From the NCBI GenBank assembly GCA_036984305.1, contig BQWY01000001.1, forward strand, positions 3,741,501-3,805,500: 64,000 nucleotides of DNA. The letters are read 5' to 3'. How positions within the stretch are numbered: the first letter of the stretch is position 1; every line of letters starts with the position of its first letter. This document shows, piece by piece, positions 35,983 through 44,987 of the stretch. The stretch is from Nitrospira sp. Its GTDB lineage: Bacteria > Nitrospirota > Nitrospiria > Nitrospirales > Nitrospiraceae. The translations under genes were made by a program, and so were the position numbers. The notes beneath the pieces were generated by a model, which saw nothing but the letters and a program-made list of their open reading frames with translations, did not search any database and had not been told where the DNA came from.

Positions 35983-37197
35983 ATGGATTTTTGTCGTCAG
36001 CTCCATCGACGATCACAGCACCATAGCTCCGCCCGTACTCGGGTCGGTATTCTCCGACTTGGTATGATCGCAACCCTTTCGGTATTTTCGTTTCCTCCAC
36101 TCGTTCAAGCCGATCTCAAGATCGTCAACGGCACTGGTACACACCTGTTGGGCCAACACGATACCAAAGAGGACGCGACACGGCTTGCCACGGAAGCAGC
36201 CAAGCGCGATGCCCTTGAGCAAGTGGCGACGTACCTCGAGAGCGTCACAATCTCGTCCGAGTTCGAGATCACGCGGGAAGAAATTCGGAGTTATACGGCT
36301 GGGGTGGTCACTGTCATTGACCAGCAACTAACGATCCATGCCGACGGCGATCAAGTGACCTTCCAGGTTGAGCTCACGGCTCAAGTGGACACAGACGACG
36401 TGGCCGAAGCGATCAGGACGTTGCGAGAGCACGAGGAGGCGAGCCAGGAGCTCGCAGCGCTTCGATCGGAAGTGGACCAACTACAGGAGGAACTGGAGCG
36501 CACCAATCGGGCGCTCGCGAATGCCGGCTCTCCCGACGAAGCGAGAGTGCTGGCCGACCGACGAGTGGAGTTGTTGAATTCCATGCAGTCGAACGCCTTG
36601 GTCCAACAAGCATGGAGCGACTGGATGTTGATGGGGAGCACATACGGTTGGCCCTATGGCTATGGTTCGCCCTATGCTGCGACCATCCCAGGACTGCTGG
36701 CTTTGGCAGGTAGATTGAACCCTCATAATCCACATGTCCCGTTTGGGGCTGCCATAGTCAGCACTCAGCGCGGTGCCCCCATCCCACCAAGTCCGCCGCT
36801 CCCTCCCGCACCGCCGGGAAACTCGCCAAACATCCCCATCCATCAACAGGTCGGGAGCCCCATGCAGGTACCACCCAATGCGCTATCCGGTCACTGGCCT
36901 GGAAATCGGGGACCACGGCGTCTCCAGTCTTTCCTGCCGCAGCACGGCTCATCGAACACCGGTCCGGCTCGACCTGGCCATTCCCAGGGAGCGGCAAGCC
37001 CGCACGGTGGCCAATCATCGGTGTTGCCCCAAGGCCAGCGACGGTTGCAGTCCATGTTCCCCCAGGCATCATCGTTTGGGTTGTCCCGACACGGGCCAAG
37101 TCATTCTCGTATCCACGCGCAGCAGCACCATCCGAGATTGTCAGACACCCAGGTACGCTCTGGAACCAGGCCGCGCGCATACGGGGGCCGCCACTGA
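35983..37197 (+). CDS. Secreted LPP20-like protein with Pro/His-rich tail
   Basis: 404 aa. The N-terminal positive region and hydrophobic segment (MIATLSVFSFPPLVQA, ending about residue 43) form a signal peptide; an internal ATG at codon 28 is an alternative start. Residues 45-150 resemble the LPP20/FlgT-type N-terminal domain (TEAAKRDALEQVATYLESVT, EITREEIRSYTAGVV). A short coiled coil follows (EEASQELAALRSEVDQLQEEL), then a long low-complexity region rich in Pro, Gly, His and Ser. The next gene, 37227-37811, carries a related LPP20 segment. Function unknown, probably envelope-associated. Confidence 0.72.
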   Translation: MDFCRQLHRRSQHHSSARTRVGILRLGMIATLSVFSFPPLVQADLKIVNGTGTHLLGQHDTKEDATRLATEAAKRDALEQVATYLESVTISSEFEITREEIRSYTAGVVTVIDQQLTIHADGDQVTFQVELTAQVDTDDVAEAIRTLREHEEASQELAALRSEVDQLQEELERTNRALANAGSPDEARVLADRRVELLNSMQSNALVQQAWSDWMLMGSTYGWPYGYGSPYAATIPGLLALAGRLNPHNPHVPFGAAIVSTQRGAPIPPSPPLPPAPPGNSPNIPIHQQVGSPMQVPPNALSGHWPGNRGPRRLQSFLPQHGSSNTGPARPGHSQGAASPHGGQSSVLPQGQRRLQSMFPQASSFGLSRHGPSHSRIHAQQHHPRLSDTQVRSGTRPRAYGGRH

Positions 37198-37226
37198 CAC
37201 CGCCGGCAATCGCGCTGAGAGTCGTC

Positions 37227-37811
37227 GTGATTCATACTACAACGACACGTAGCATCGGGACAGCCTCTCTCTGGGGATTGGTCCTGGTCTTTGCCGCTGC
37301 GGTACCTATCGCATCGGCGGCCTCGCCGGCGGAATCGACCACCGTCCGACAGCATGCAGATCGTGCGTTCGAACGGCTTGACCAGGCGCTCTCCGCCTCT
37401 CCGTCCCTACAAGCAGCCACCAGCACTCCTGCGGGCGCACGCCTGACGACGTTTCCCCCGGAGCAATTTCTGATCGGCAAGGGGCAAGGTGACCTCTCCA
37501 AGGGCCGTGTCACCTGCCAGCGCGTCGCCGAGCTCGCAGCTCGCTCCGATTTGGCAAAGCAAATCCGAGTCCTGATCAAGGAGCACGCCATTGATCGAAC
37601 CCGTGAGCGAACGGGCCAGGACACGGTGCAGGAACTGGAGGTAACCCGGGAAGAGATCGTGCAGGAATACCTTCAAGGCGTGAAAATTATTGAGCGCCAC
37701 GTTGATGAAACAGTTGGGTCCTGCTCGGCTACCGCTGTCATGCCTCGTGCGTCGCCAGCCGTCGCTCCTCTCGGCGGCACGCAAGAGTCCAAACCCGTCT
37801 CTCCGCAATAG
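37227..37811 (+). CDS. Secreted LPP20-like protein
   Basis: 194 aa from a GTG start. Signal peptide (to about residue 31, VLVFAAAVPIASAA). The mature domain has the LPP20-type pattern GKGQGDLSKGRVTCQRVAEL, then DLAKQIRVLIKEHAIDRTRERTGQ and VTREEIVQEYLQGVKIIERH. The last element echoes EITREEIRSYTAGVV in the neighbouring gene, so the pair is probably paralogous. Two Cys (C around 108 and 181) are present. A 29-nt gap separates it from the upstream gene. Confidence 0.72.
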   Translation: MIHTTTTRSIGTASLWGLVLVFAAAVPIASAASPAESTTVRQHADRAFERLDQALSASPSLQAATSTPAGARLTTFPPEQFLIGKGQGDLSKGRVTCQRVAELAARSDLAKQIRVLIKEHAIDRTRERTGQDTVQELEVTREEIVQEYLQGVKIIERHVDETVGSCSATAVMPRASPAVAPLGGTQESKPVSPQ

Positions 37812-37894
37812 GCTGTAGGACAGCGTAGCGCCTTCCTCGCTACGCGAAACCCGCATTGCACTTCCTACTCCATTTCAGGTAAGTAGCACCGGTC

Positions 37895-39157
37895 ATGCCC
37901 TGCGCAAACAACTTTCAGCACTCCGAATACACACGAGCCGAACCCAAGGATCGCGTGAGCTATCGTGAATTTGAGCCCGGTCCGCCGTCCGACTCGGCAC
38001 CGTGGAGCGAGGCCATGGCGAGTCACGGAAAGTCCCTTCAACAAGCTGGGGTGAAGCTCGTAGTTTTCCTGCACGGCGTCCCGCTCGGGACAGACTTGTT
38101 TGGCGCCCAGCGATTGGATGAGGTGGGTGGGCTCAAGCGTGGCTACTCTCGTGGCATCTCGGGCTTGGATGCCCTGTTGGCTCTGTTGCGCGATGAAACC
38201 AATGGCCTGGCTGGACCACCGGGCTGGCCGTCTCCGCCGTGGGACAATGACGCACCCTCCAAGCGAGCGGTCGATGAGACGGCCCACGATGCGGCCAATT
38301 TTAGCGATGCCTACATCAACGCTTTTCGGAAGGGCATCAACCGCACGCTGAACCCGCCAATTCCGTGCGAGCGGTATCTCTGGTCTTGTGAGCATCACCA
38401 TCTGGGGCGCGCTGTCGCTGCCTGTCTATTTCTGGAACAACTACGTATATGGGTATCATCTTACGCACTGAGTCCCGGAACTAGAATCCTCGTGTTGACG
38501 CATGGGCATGCCGGCCTACTCATGGCCCTTGGCTCCAACCTTCTGGCTCCGGCCCCCCTCTCAGGACGGCCTCGTGTCTTCGAGATTCTTAAAGCCTATG
38601 CGACAGCGTGTCCTGGCCTACAGGTGACAATGGAACAATTAGAACAGGCGCTTCAGCGTCCAGACTTCTTGGGTGAGGTCAGCCTCGATGTGGCTACCCT
38701 CGGCACCCCGGTACGCTATGGATGGGATTCTGACGGTGTCGGCAAGTTAGTGCACCTCGTCAATCAGCGCGCGCTCCGGCTCGACGGTAAGCGATGGCTC
38801 GGCAAGATGGAATTGCCGCAAATCACCATGGAGCTACCCATCGCCTGGGGCGGAGACTATGTGCAGCAGTTGGCGGTGGCCGGCTCCGACGCACGGCCGG
38901 TAACGCCTGAAGCCCAAGCCGCGAACAAGGCGCTCTGGGAACTGTTGGAGCCGTGGGATGGGTTCGAACGGTGGCTGGAGTGTGCACGCCGGGCCGTGCG
39001 ATGCCAGAACGACGGACGCGTCATTCTGATCGACTACAAGGATTCAACCGGATCCATGACCGCACGCGACCACTACTACGGACATGCCGCGTATACGCGG
39101 ATGAGCACGATGCTTTTTACGCTGGGAGAAGTGGTCGGGACGATCTATGCAACGTAA
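37895..39157 (+). CDS. Alpha/beta-hydrolase-fold protein with altered active site
   Basis: 420 aa cytoplasmic protein. VKLVVFLHGVPLGTDLFG resembles the strand plus oxyanion HG of alpha/beta hydrolases. ILVLTHGHAGLLMAL stands at the nucleophile elbow, where GxSxG is expected but GHAGL is found, so the serine is replaced by Ala. DVATLGTPVRYGWD is also lipase-like. With the Ser missing, activity as an esterase is unlikely. No signal peptide. The 3' end is 27 nt from the convergent lipoprotein gene. Product of unknown role; low certainty for the family. Confidence 0.55.
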   Translation: MPCANNFQHSEYTRAEPKDRVSYREFEPGPPSDSAPWSEAMASHGKSLQQAGVKLVVFLHGVPLGTDLFGAQRLDEVGGLKRGYSRGISGLDALLALLRDETNGLAGPPGWPSPPWDNDAPSKRAVDETAHDAANFSDAYINAFRKGINRTLNPPIPCERYLWSCEHHHLGRAVAACLFLEQLRIWVSSYALSPGTRILVLTHGHAGLLMALGSNLLAPAPLSGRPRVFEILKAYATACPGLQVTMEQLEQALQRPDFLGEVSLDVATLGTPVRYGWDSDGVGKLVHLVNQRALRLDGKRWLGKMELPQITMELPIAWGGDYVQQLAVAGSDARPVTPEAQAANKALWELLEPWDGFERWLECARRAVRCQNDGRVILIDYKDSTGSMTARDHYYGHAAYTRMSTMLFTLGEVVGTIYAT

Positions 39158-39184
39158 GGCCTGCTTGCCTATCTCGTCCGTCCC

Positions 39185-40126
39185 CTACCGCGTCCGTCTT
39201 TTCTCGCTGGCGGTCCGTAGGGTTTCAAGGAACGTCAGGATTTCCTCGTCGGTGAGCACGCGCTCCGTGACGACCAACTCGCCACGCGTGGATTCGACGA
39301 TCGCCTTCAGGATCTGGGCACGTTGTTCCGGCGTCACAACGTCCTTGTCCACTTTGATATCTAGTCGCCACCCGGACATGATCCAATACTTTGGGCGGAC
39401 GTTGGTTTCCTGAAGATAGAAATTTCCCACCGCATCATACATGGCGCGATAGCTTTTGTTGCGCAACGTCGCCTCGTGCGCGCCCACATCAAGATAGCGC
39501 GAGCTGGCCACAGCCTCTGCACCGTACAAGACTCCCTGCACCATCAGTACATCGTTGGCTACCAGCGCGTCCAGACACGGCTCGTTGCGCAAGATGGCGA
39601 TCAGATCGTTCGACTGCAGGCTGAGCTGCCTGGTGTCCGCCAGGCTGAAGATCACGGAGCGCTTTAGGGTTGCCGCGTGCGCCACCGCAACCACTTCCTG
39701 TACGCCGACCTTCACCATAGTTGGTAAGTCACCGGCCAATGTAAATTGAGGTTGGACACCCCGCACCCATAGTTCGGGCACCCGCTTGGCCGCTGGCATC
39801 CTCGCCTCCGGCACGATACAGGCGTGGGAAATCGGCCTGGCCGATCCCGGCTTGAACGCAGCGCCAGGTTTGAACGGTTCGATCATGGGAGGAATGGGAA
39901 CAAGCTGTGCCGTTGGATACCCGGCGGCGCGTATGTCGCGCTCCAGAGCCGTCACATAACTGGCCTTGGCTTCAGCATACGTCGACACAGGGCCGGACCC
40001 CGGTGCGGATGCACAGCCGACCATTGAGCCCGCCAGGGCCAAAGTTTTCAGGGATACGGACACGCCTCGTAGCGCGCGCCGATAGATCGACACCTGCAGG
40101 CCTATGAATACACTGGGGAGGGGCAT
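39185..40126 (-). CDS. Putative lipoprotein
   Basis: 313 aa. The signal region ends in LALAGSMVGCAS, where the Cys of the AGSMVGC lipobox would be lipidated (about residue 37-38). The start is the ATG at 40126 with GAGGCGG upstream, rather than the open frame to 40261. The mature domain (KRVPELWVRGVQPQFTLAGDLPTMVKVG, DALVANDVLMVQGVLYGAE, YWIMSGWRLDIKVDKDVV) is not recognised; some parts recall CsgG-like assembly lipoproteins but this is weak. Ends in a basic helix. Confidence 0.7.
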   Translation of the reverse strand: MPLPSVFIGLQVSIYRRALRGVSVSLKTLALAGSMVGCASAPGSGPVSTYAEAKASYVTALERDIRAAGYPTAQLVPIPPMIEPFKPGAAFKPGSARPISHACIVPEARMPAAKRVPELWVRGVQPQFTLAGDLPTMVKVGVQEVVAVAHAATLKRSVIFSLADTRQLSLQSNDLIAILRNEPCLDALVANDVLMVQGVLYGAEAVASSRYLDVGAHEATLRNKSYRAMYDAVGNFYLQETNVRPKYWIMSGWRLDIKVDKDVVTPEQRAQILKAIVESTRGELVVTERVLTDEEILTFLETLRTASEKRRTR

Positions 40127-40544
40127 TGCTTCCGCCTCAACTCGACGAGCAGCTTCCTCCATTGAACCCGTAGAATGTAGAAAACACAAGGATTCGGCGG
40201 CAACGTTTCGTCCGCAGTCTCGATCCATCGGTAAGGGCTGAACAACACAGAGAGGCCGCACGAACGACCGGATCGTCGAGGCAAGTCTTCCTGTCCGGCA
40301 ATTCTTCTAATTCTCGTTCCTCCTCACGTGTTGGGTGGACCCTTCCCTGATGAAGGCACGCCACCTTGATCCGCGACATTCTACCCGTTGAAAGCAGGTT
40401 GGGATCGGATCAGAAATAGGGATTGCCCATGCGAAGTGCAGTAGAGGTCTCTGCCGCAGGCGCAGCAAATCTGGGGACGAGACTTTTTCTGCTCATGGGT
40501 GAAGCCGCGACGTGCCATTCCGACAACCACAGTTCAACATCGTG
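40127..40544. other. 418-nt stretch with no recognised gene
   Basis: The region lies upstream of the lipoprotein start (40126) and downstream of the DUF4177-like gene (stop at 40545). Open frames on both strands look like chance, with no ribosome site or known motif. I see no terminator or tRNA in it; a promoter for the lipoprotein gene is expected here but was not identified. Confidence 0.5.
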
Positions 40545-40805
40545 CTATTTTCTGAATATTAAACGGGGGTGGGAGGTCACATCTCCCAGTCCAACGGCGA
40601 CCAGTTCCCATCCGGCTGCCCCATACTCGTCGAGCATTCGCTGCATGGCATGGAGCTCCAGGCTCACGTCGACGATCCGATATTTGATCGGTCTGAGTTC
40701 CTGAGCTTGAGCAGGTACAAGCATCGGGTAGACCCACTGTCCTACCTGCAGCACCAAACTCAAGCAACCTACGGCCGCACACCCCATCAGTATGTTGGTT
40801 TTCAT
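40545..40805 (-). CDS. Small secreted DUF4177-like protein
   Basis: 86 aa. A signal peptide (MKTNILMGCAAVGCLSLVLQ, with Cys at 9 and 14) may be a lipoprotein type, though no perfect lipobox is seen. The mature part YRIVDVSLELHAMQRMLDEYGAAGWELVAVG follows the DUF4177 pattern (W-E-L-V after a helix). Function unknown. It begins 9 nt after the DUF2007 gene, so it is likely co-transcribed with it. Confidence 0.7.
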   Translation of the reverse strand: MKTNILMGCAAVGCLSLVLQVGQWVYPMLVPAQAQELRPIKYRIVDVSLELHAMQRMLDEYGAAGWELVAVGLGDVTSHPRLIFRK

Positions 40806-40814
40806 GATCGCACC

Positions 40815-41138
40815 TCACTTGGAAATTTGGTTGTCCCTCTGCCGACCGCACTTCCAGCAAGCCGTGAACGAGGCATCGTGGCGTTCGCCGCATCCCAGAC
40901 AGGTCCACGACCGACCTTCAATGGGCGGGCTCTCCTTCTGACTCGCGAGAATGTGCGCTGCAGCTGTCTCATCCTCGTCGTTGACCCACAGTTCGGGAAA
41001 CACCTCCGCGAATGGCACCTCCCCCGCAAGCGAGGAGCCTTGCCGGTTCTTGACCATACAGCGAATCCCTGCGCCCTCCAGGACTTCCTTCAGGGCCTCA
41101 ACCTCGACCAGCAATTGCGAAACGAATACCTTTTTCAT
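40815..41138 (-). CDS. DUF2007 protein with C-terminal zinc ribbon
   Basis: 107 aa. Residues 1-70 match DUF2007, a small signal-transducing-like fold (VFVSQLLVEVEALKEVLEGAGI, FAEVFPELWVNDEDETAA). Residues 75-97 are a zinc ribbon, WTCLGCGERHDASFTACWKCG, with four Cys in CxxC...CxxC. The combination suggests a metal- or nucleic-acid-binding regulator. Downstream is the DUF4177-like gene. Confidence 0.82.
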   Translation of the reverse strand: MKKVFVSQLLVEVEALKEVLEGAGIRCMVKNRQGSSLAGEVPFAEVFPELWVNDEDETAAAHILASQKESPPIEGRSWTCLGCGERHDASFTACWKCGRQRDNQISK

Positions 41139-41240
41139 CGAGCCCGCCGTTGGATAGTGATCGTTTGGGTTTCGAGATAAACGATCTCAGTGTAGTTCGT
41201 ACCACGTCACTCTCACTGCACACCACTCTCCTTTCATCTG

Positions 41241-41630
41241 CTAGTACGGCATGTCCTCGTCATCAAGCCCAAAATGATGCCCAATCTCATGCACGACCGT
41301 ATCGCGCACCTCTTGGACCACTTGCTCCTTCGTCCGACACAGCCGGAGTATGGGCCCACGATAAATGGAAATGCGCGCGGGCATTTGCCCACCGGCTGAA
41401 AAGAACGAGTCCTTGTCCAGCGATTGGCCTTGATAGAGTCCGAGCAGGTCGTCTCCCTCATCCATTTCCAGATCTTCGAGCACGTCCGCCGGCGGCTCTT
41501 CTTCGACTATCACCGTCACATTGGCGATTAGCTTTGCATATTGGTCGGGTAGCCCGTCCAACGCCTGGCGGACGAGCTGTTCAAATTCCGATTCGCTGAA
41601 CGATAACCGAGCCGACCGGCGGTGTGACAT
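41241..41630 (-). CDS. Small zincin-like metallopeptidase family protein
   Basis: 129 aa of the DUF1025/minimal zincin type. The zinc motif is VVHEIGHHFGLDDED: H114, E115, H118 with D123 or D124 as third ligand. The fold start is FSESEFEQLVRQALDGLP, and ISIYRGPILRLC precedes the motif. Members are found beside many unrelated genes; no substrate is established. Probably cytoplasmic, since no signal peptide is seen. Confidence 0.85.
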   Translation of the reverse strand: MSHRRSARLSFSESEFEQLVRQALDGLPDQYAKLIANVTVIVEEEPPADVLEDLEMDEGDDLLGLYQGQSLDKDSFFSAGGQMPARISIYRGPILRLCRTKEQVVQEVRDTVVHEIGHHFGLDDEDMPY

Positions 41631-41721
41631 AGCGGATCAAGTGGATTTGTCTTGACGGGGTTCCGATTGTTCAGTTCAGCTCGTGTCGGGATGAAAGATG
41701 AAATATGAGCGTGCCTGCCGA

Positions 41722-44394
41722 CTAGGGATGTGCAGCTCTCCAATTTGGCCCCACGCCGAGATCCACTTTCAGGGGCACCGACAGCCCTAATCGTGTGCCC
41801 GTTTGCTCCATTTCGTAGCGGACGAGTTCCTTGGCAGACTCCACGTCCTGCAAGGGCACCTCAAACACGAGCTCGTCATGTACCTGCAGGATCATCTTGG
41901 TGCGGGGCAGTTCTTCCTGCAGCGTCCCATGAACCGCGATCATGGCCACTTTGATCAGGTCGGCGGCAGATCCCTGAATGGGGCTGTTCACGGCCATCCG
42001 CTCGCCGAAACCCCGCTGGGTCGGATCCGAGCTGGTCAGTTCGGGAATCGGACGGCGCCGCCCGAGAATCGTCGTGGTATACCCCCGCTCACGCGCCTGT
42101 GCGATCGTCCGGTCAACGAAGAGCTTCACCCCGGCATACCGTTCGAAATAGGCGTCAATATAGGACTTGGCCTCGGCCTGGGTAATCCCGAGGTTTTGCG
42201 ACAACCCGAAGGGACTGATTCCATAGAGAATGCCGAACACCACCGTCTTGGCCGCACGACGCATTTCTTTGGTAATCCGATCGGGCGGTTGGCTGAAAAT
42301 TTCGACGGCGGTCGCCATGTGGATGTCCTCACCTCGCTCAAACACCGAACGCAGCTTGTCGTCGTGGGCAAGGTGGGCAAGAATACGAGGTTCGATCTGG
42401 CTATAGTCGGCCGAAAGCAGCAGATGTCCTCGCGGAGCAATGAACGCCTCTCGAATGCGAAGCCCATGGTCGCCCTTTACCGGAATGTTTTGCAAGTTTG
42501 GATCCGCCGAAGATAGCCGGCCGGTCGCCGCGACAGTCTGATTCAACGACGTATGTAACCGGCCGGTCTCCGGATTGACGAGAGCCGGCAGAGCATCCAC
42601 ATAGGTCGACTTGAGCTTGCTCAGACCGCGATAGTTGAGAATGTGTGAGGGCAGTTCGTGCTGGGTTGCCAACTGTACCAATGTCTCTTCATCCGTTGAA
42701 AAGCCCGTTTTTGTTTTGCGAATCGGCTTCAGGCCCAGTTTGTCGAAGAGCACCGAGGCTAATTGTTTGGGCGAGTTGATGTTGAAAACCCCGTCGGCGA
42801 GCGTTGCAATCGTGTCCATGATCCTGGCCAATTCCCCTTCGAGTTCCCGGCTTAAGCCCTGCAGGGCTTCGACATTCAGCAGAAACCCATTGCGCTCGAC
42901 CGTCGCCAGGACCGATACCAAAGGCATCTCCACCTCCTCGAAGAGTTTGAGCATGCCTTGCTCTTGTAAGCGTGCTTTCAACACCGGCACGAGTTTGTAT
43001 ACGACGTGAGCGGCTTCTCCCGCTTGATAGGCCTCCGGAGGCGGTCGCACATCGAACAGGTCTGTCCGCTGTGTATCGGCTTCAGCCCGAAGTCCGCGAA
43101 CATGCTCACCCAAAATATCCAGAGCGACCGTCGAGAGTTCGTGCCCACGCCGATTGGGGGACAACAGGTAGGCGGCGATCATGGTGTCGAAGTAGGGAGG
43201 TGCACACGCCACGCCCTCTCGTCCCAAAGCAAGCAGCAACGGCTTGAGATCGTGAGCAGCCTTGACGACCCGCACGTGCGCGAAGAGTTGCTTGAGCGGT
43301 TCAGCCAGTCGAGACGGTGCGCCTTCCAAATAGACCGAGGCGCCGGCCCCATCGTTCATCCCGAGTCCCTGCATATCGGCTTGCACAGCGAGGGCTTCAC
43401 TCAGCGTACCGGCCATGGCGACCATACCTCGGTCGATGATCTCCTGGGCAAATCGTTGATCGTCACCGCGCTCGCGCAAGACGGCCACCGTCTTCTCGGG
43501 CGACCCGTGCGTGGGGGCCGCCACGGCCATGGACTTGAGCAGACTGTGAAATTCAAGATCCCGCAGTAAGGGGGTGATCTTCTCGATCGACAGCGGGGAC
43601 GTATGAAACCTCTCCGGATGAAATTCGATCGGCGCGTCCACGTGGATCGTGGCCAGCTTGCGGCTTAAGCGGGCCTGCTCGGTCTGGTCCGTCAGCAAGG
43701 CCCTGGTCTTGGGCGGGGTCACCTCGTCGAGGCGTTCGAGTAGCCGGGGAATCGTACCAAACTCGGCGATCAGTTTCGCGGCGGTCTTTTCGCCGATCCC
43801 TTTGACTCCCGGAATGTTATCGCTGCTGTCCCCCATAAGACCCATGATGTCGATCACACGGGCCGGTTCGACGCCGAACTTGGCCCGGCACTCGACTTCC
43901 GAGATCCACTTGTCCTTCACCGGATCGAAAATCAGGACAGAGGGCGTGAGTAATTGGTACATGTCCTTGTCACTGGTCACGATGGCGACATCGAAACCTT
44001 CGCCCTCGGCCTTCCGCGCCAGCGTGCCTATCAAATCGTCCGCCTCGTACCCGGGCAACCGGACCACCGGGATGCCAAAGGCCTCAACCACCCGATGGAT
44101 ATACGGTATTTGGGCGCTCATGTTGTCCGGCATCGGAGGCCGCTGGGCCTTGTACTCCTTGTATTCCTCGTGCCGATGCGTCGGACCCTTTTCGTCGAAC
44201 ACGATGGCCAGGCCTTCGGGATGATGATCCCGGATGATCTTGACCAACATGGTGGTAAAGCCATAGATGGCATTGGTGGGCAGCCCTTTGGAATTCGTCA
44301 ACGCGGGCAAGGCGAAGAATGCCCGGTAGACATAGGCACTCCCATCCACAAGGTAGAGGGCAGGTTTGCCGGAGGAACGAGCTGGGATGGGCAT
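41722..44394 (-). CDS. polA: DNA polymerase I
   Basis: 890 aa from ATG 44394 (MPIPARSSGKPALYLVDGSAYVYRA); a GTG at 44415 is an alternative. The 5' nuclease domain (LYLVDGSAYVYRAFFAL, DSSDNIPGVKGIGEKTAAKL) and polymerase domain (SADYSQIEPRILAHLAHD, FGILYGISPFGLSQN, MILQVHDELVFEVP) are complete. The middle 3'-5' exonuclease domain looks inactive: the FDTE segment is absent, NLKYD reads HDLKP, and YxxxD reads YQAGE. Loss of proofreading is common in Thermus-type PolA. Functions in Okazaki processing and repair. Confidence 0.96.
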   Translation of the reverse strand: MPIPARSSGKPALYLVDGSAYVYRAFFALPALTNSKGLPTNAIYGFTTMLVKIIRDHHPEGLAIVFDEKGPTHRHEEYKEYKAQRPPMPDNMSAQIPYIHRVVEAFGIPVVRLPGYEADDLIGTLARKAEGEGFDVAIVTSDKDMYQLLTPSVLIFDPVKDKWISEVECRAKFGVEPARVIDIMGLMGDSSDNIPGVKGIGEKTAAKLIAEFGTIPRLLERLDEVTPPKTRALLTDQTEQARLSRKLATIHVDAPIEFHPERFHTSPLSIEKITPLLRDLEFHSLLKSMAVAAPTHGSPEKTVAVLRERGDDQRFAQEIIDRGMVAMAGTLSEALAVQADMQGLGMNDGAGASVYLEGAPSRLAEPLKQLFAHVRVVKAAHDLKPLLLALGREGVACAPPYFDTMIAAYLLSPNRRGHELSTVALDILGEHVRGLRAEADTQRTDLFDVRPPPEAYQAGEAAHVVYKLVPVLKARLQEQGMLKLFEEVEMPLVSVLATVERNGFLLNVEALQGLSRELEGELARIMDTIATLADGVFNINSPKQLASVLFDKLGLKPIRKTKTGFSTDEETLVQLATQHELPSHILNYRGLSKLKSTYVDALPALVNPETGRLHTSLNQTVAATGRLSSADPNLQNIPVKGDHGLRIREAFIAPRGHLLLSADYSQIEPRILAHLAHDDKLRSVFERGEDIHMATAVEIFSQPPDRITKEMRRAAKTVVFGILYGISPFGLSQNLGITQAEAKSYIDAYFERYAGVKLFVDRTIAQARERGYTTTILGRRRPIPELTSSDPTQRGFGERMAVNSPIQGSAADLIKVAMIAVHGTLQEELPRTKMILQVHDELVFEVPLQDVESAKELVRYEMEQTGTRLGLSVPLKVDLGVGPNWRAAHP

Positions 44395-44419
44395 AACGGT
44401 CGCTATCCAATACACAGAA

Positions 44420-44848
44420 TCATAGGTTCTTGATGACCAGCGGCGGCGACCCGAATTTCTCCCGCATCTTGTTAATGGTCGAAAGTACTGCAGGCTGGCC
44501 GACCATTTTGCGCTCCAACTTCCGTTTACCGGGGAAATCCATCAGCGAGATACCGATGAGCATCGTCAACACCCCCTGTCCAGGAAGAAAGAGCATCGCG
44601 AACCCGGCTAACAGGAACACGAGTCCGACGGCATTTTTGATCAGATGGGCGACCAGCCTCAAGACCGGGTGCTGGTTGCGAAACCAATCGTGAGGAGAGT
44701 CATCCTCGAAGTAGTCGGGCGGCAGCCGCACCAGAATGAACGGAATGGCGATCAGGGTCCCCACGAACATCACCACGGAGGCGAATGCGAGCCAGATCAG
44801 CGTCGGACCGGACGCGTACGATTGCACGGTCGAAAGCAAGCCGTCCAT
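44420..44848 (-). CDS. PGPGW-type (TIGR02611-like) membrane protein
   Basis: 142 aa. Two hydrophobic regions: about 18-42 and 69-95, with HLIKNAVGLVFLLAGFAMLFLPGQG matching the family block, followed by LTMLIGISLMDFPGKRKLERK. The family function is unknown. Its stop is 4 nt from the alternative polA start, so it is probably in the polA operon. Starts MDGLLSTVQSYASG. Confidence 0.8.
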   Translation of the reverse strand: MDGLLSTVQSYASGPTLIWLAFASVVMFVGTLIAIPFILVRLPPDYFEDDSPHDWFRNQHPVLRLVAHLIKNAVGLVFLLAGFAMLFLPGQGVLTMLIGISLMDFPGKRKLERKMVGQPAVLSTINKMREKFGSPPLVIKNL

Positions 44849-44913
44849 AGCAGGGGCGGAATCCTAGCATGCGGCCAGGTCAACAACAACGACCGTGCCG
44901 GCATGGGTCTGGG

Positions 44914-44943
44914 TTTACCCTACCGGGAGACGAGGGCTATAAT
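44914..44943 (+). promoter_or_regulatory. Promoter of the secreted protein-DsrE operon
   Basis: -35 TTTACC (44914-44919), 18-nt spacer, consensus -10 TATAAT (44938-44943). A start near 44950 gives a leader of about 38 nt, ending in AAGGGA before the ATG at 44988. Confidence 0.65.
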
Positions 44944-44987
44944 GCTGGCGCGGACTTTTCGACACGGTCTTTGTTGAGAAGGGATAT

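Noticed and set aside
40569-41180. Plus-strand open frame of 203 codons
   Set aside because: Opposite two small minus-strand genes with recognisable DUF4177-like and DUF2007/zinc-ribbon motifs; it has none itself.
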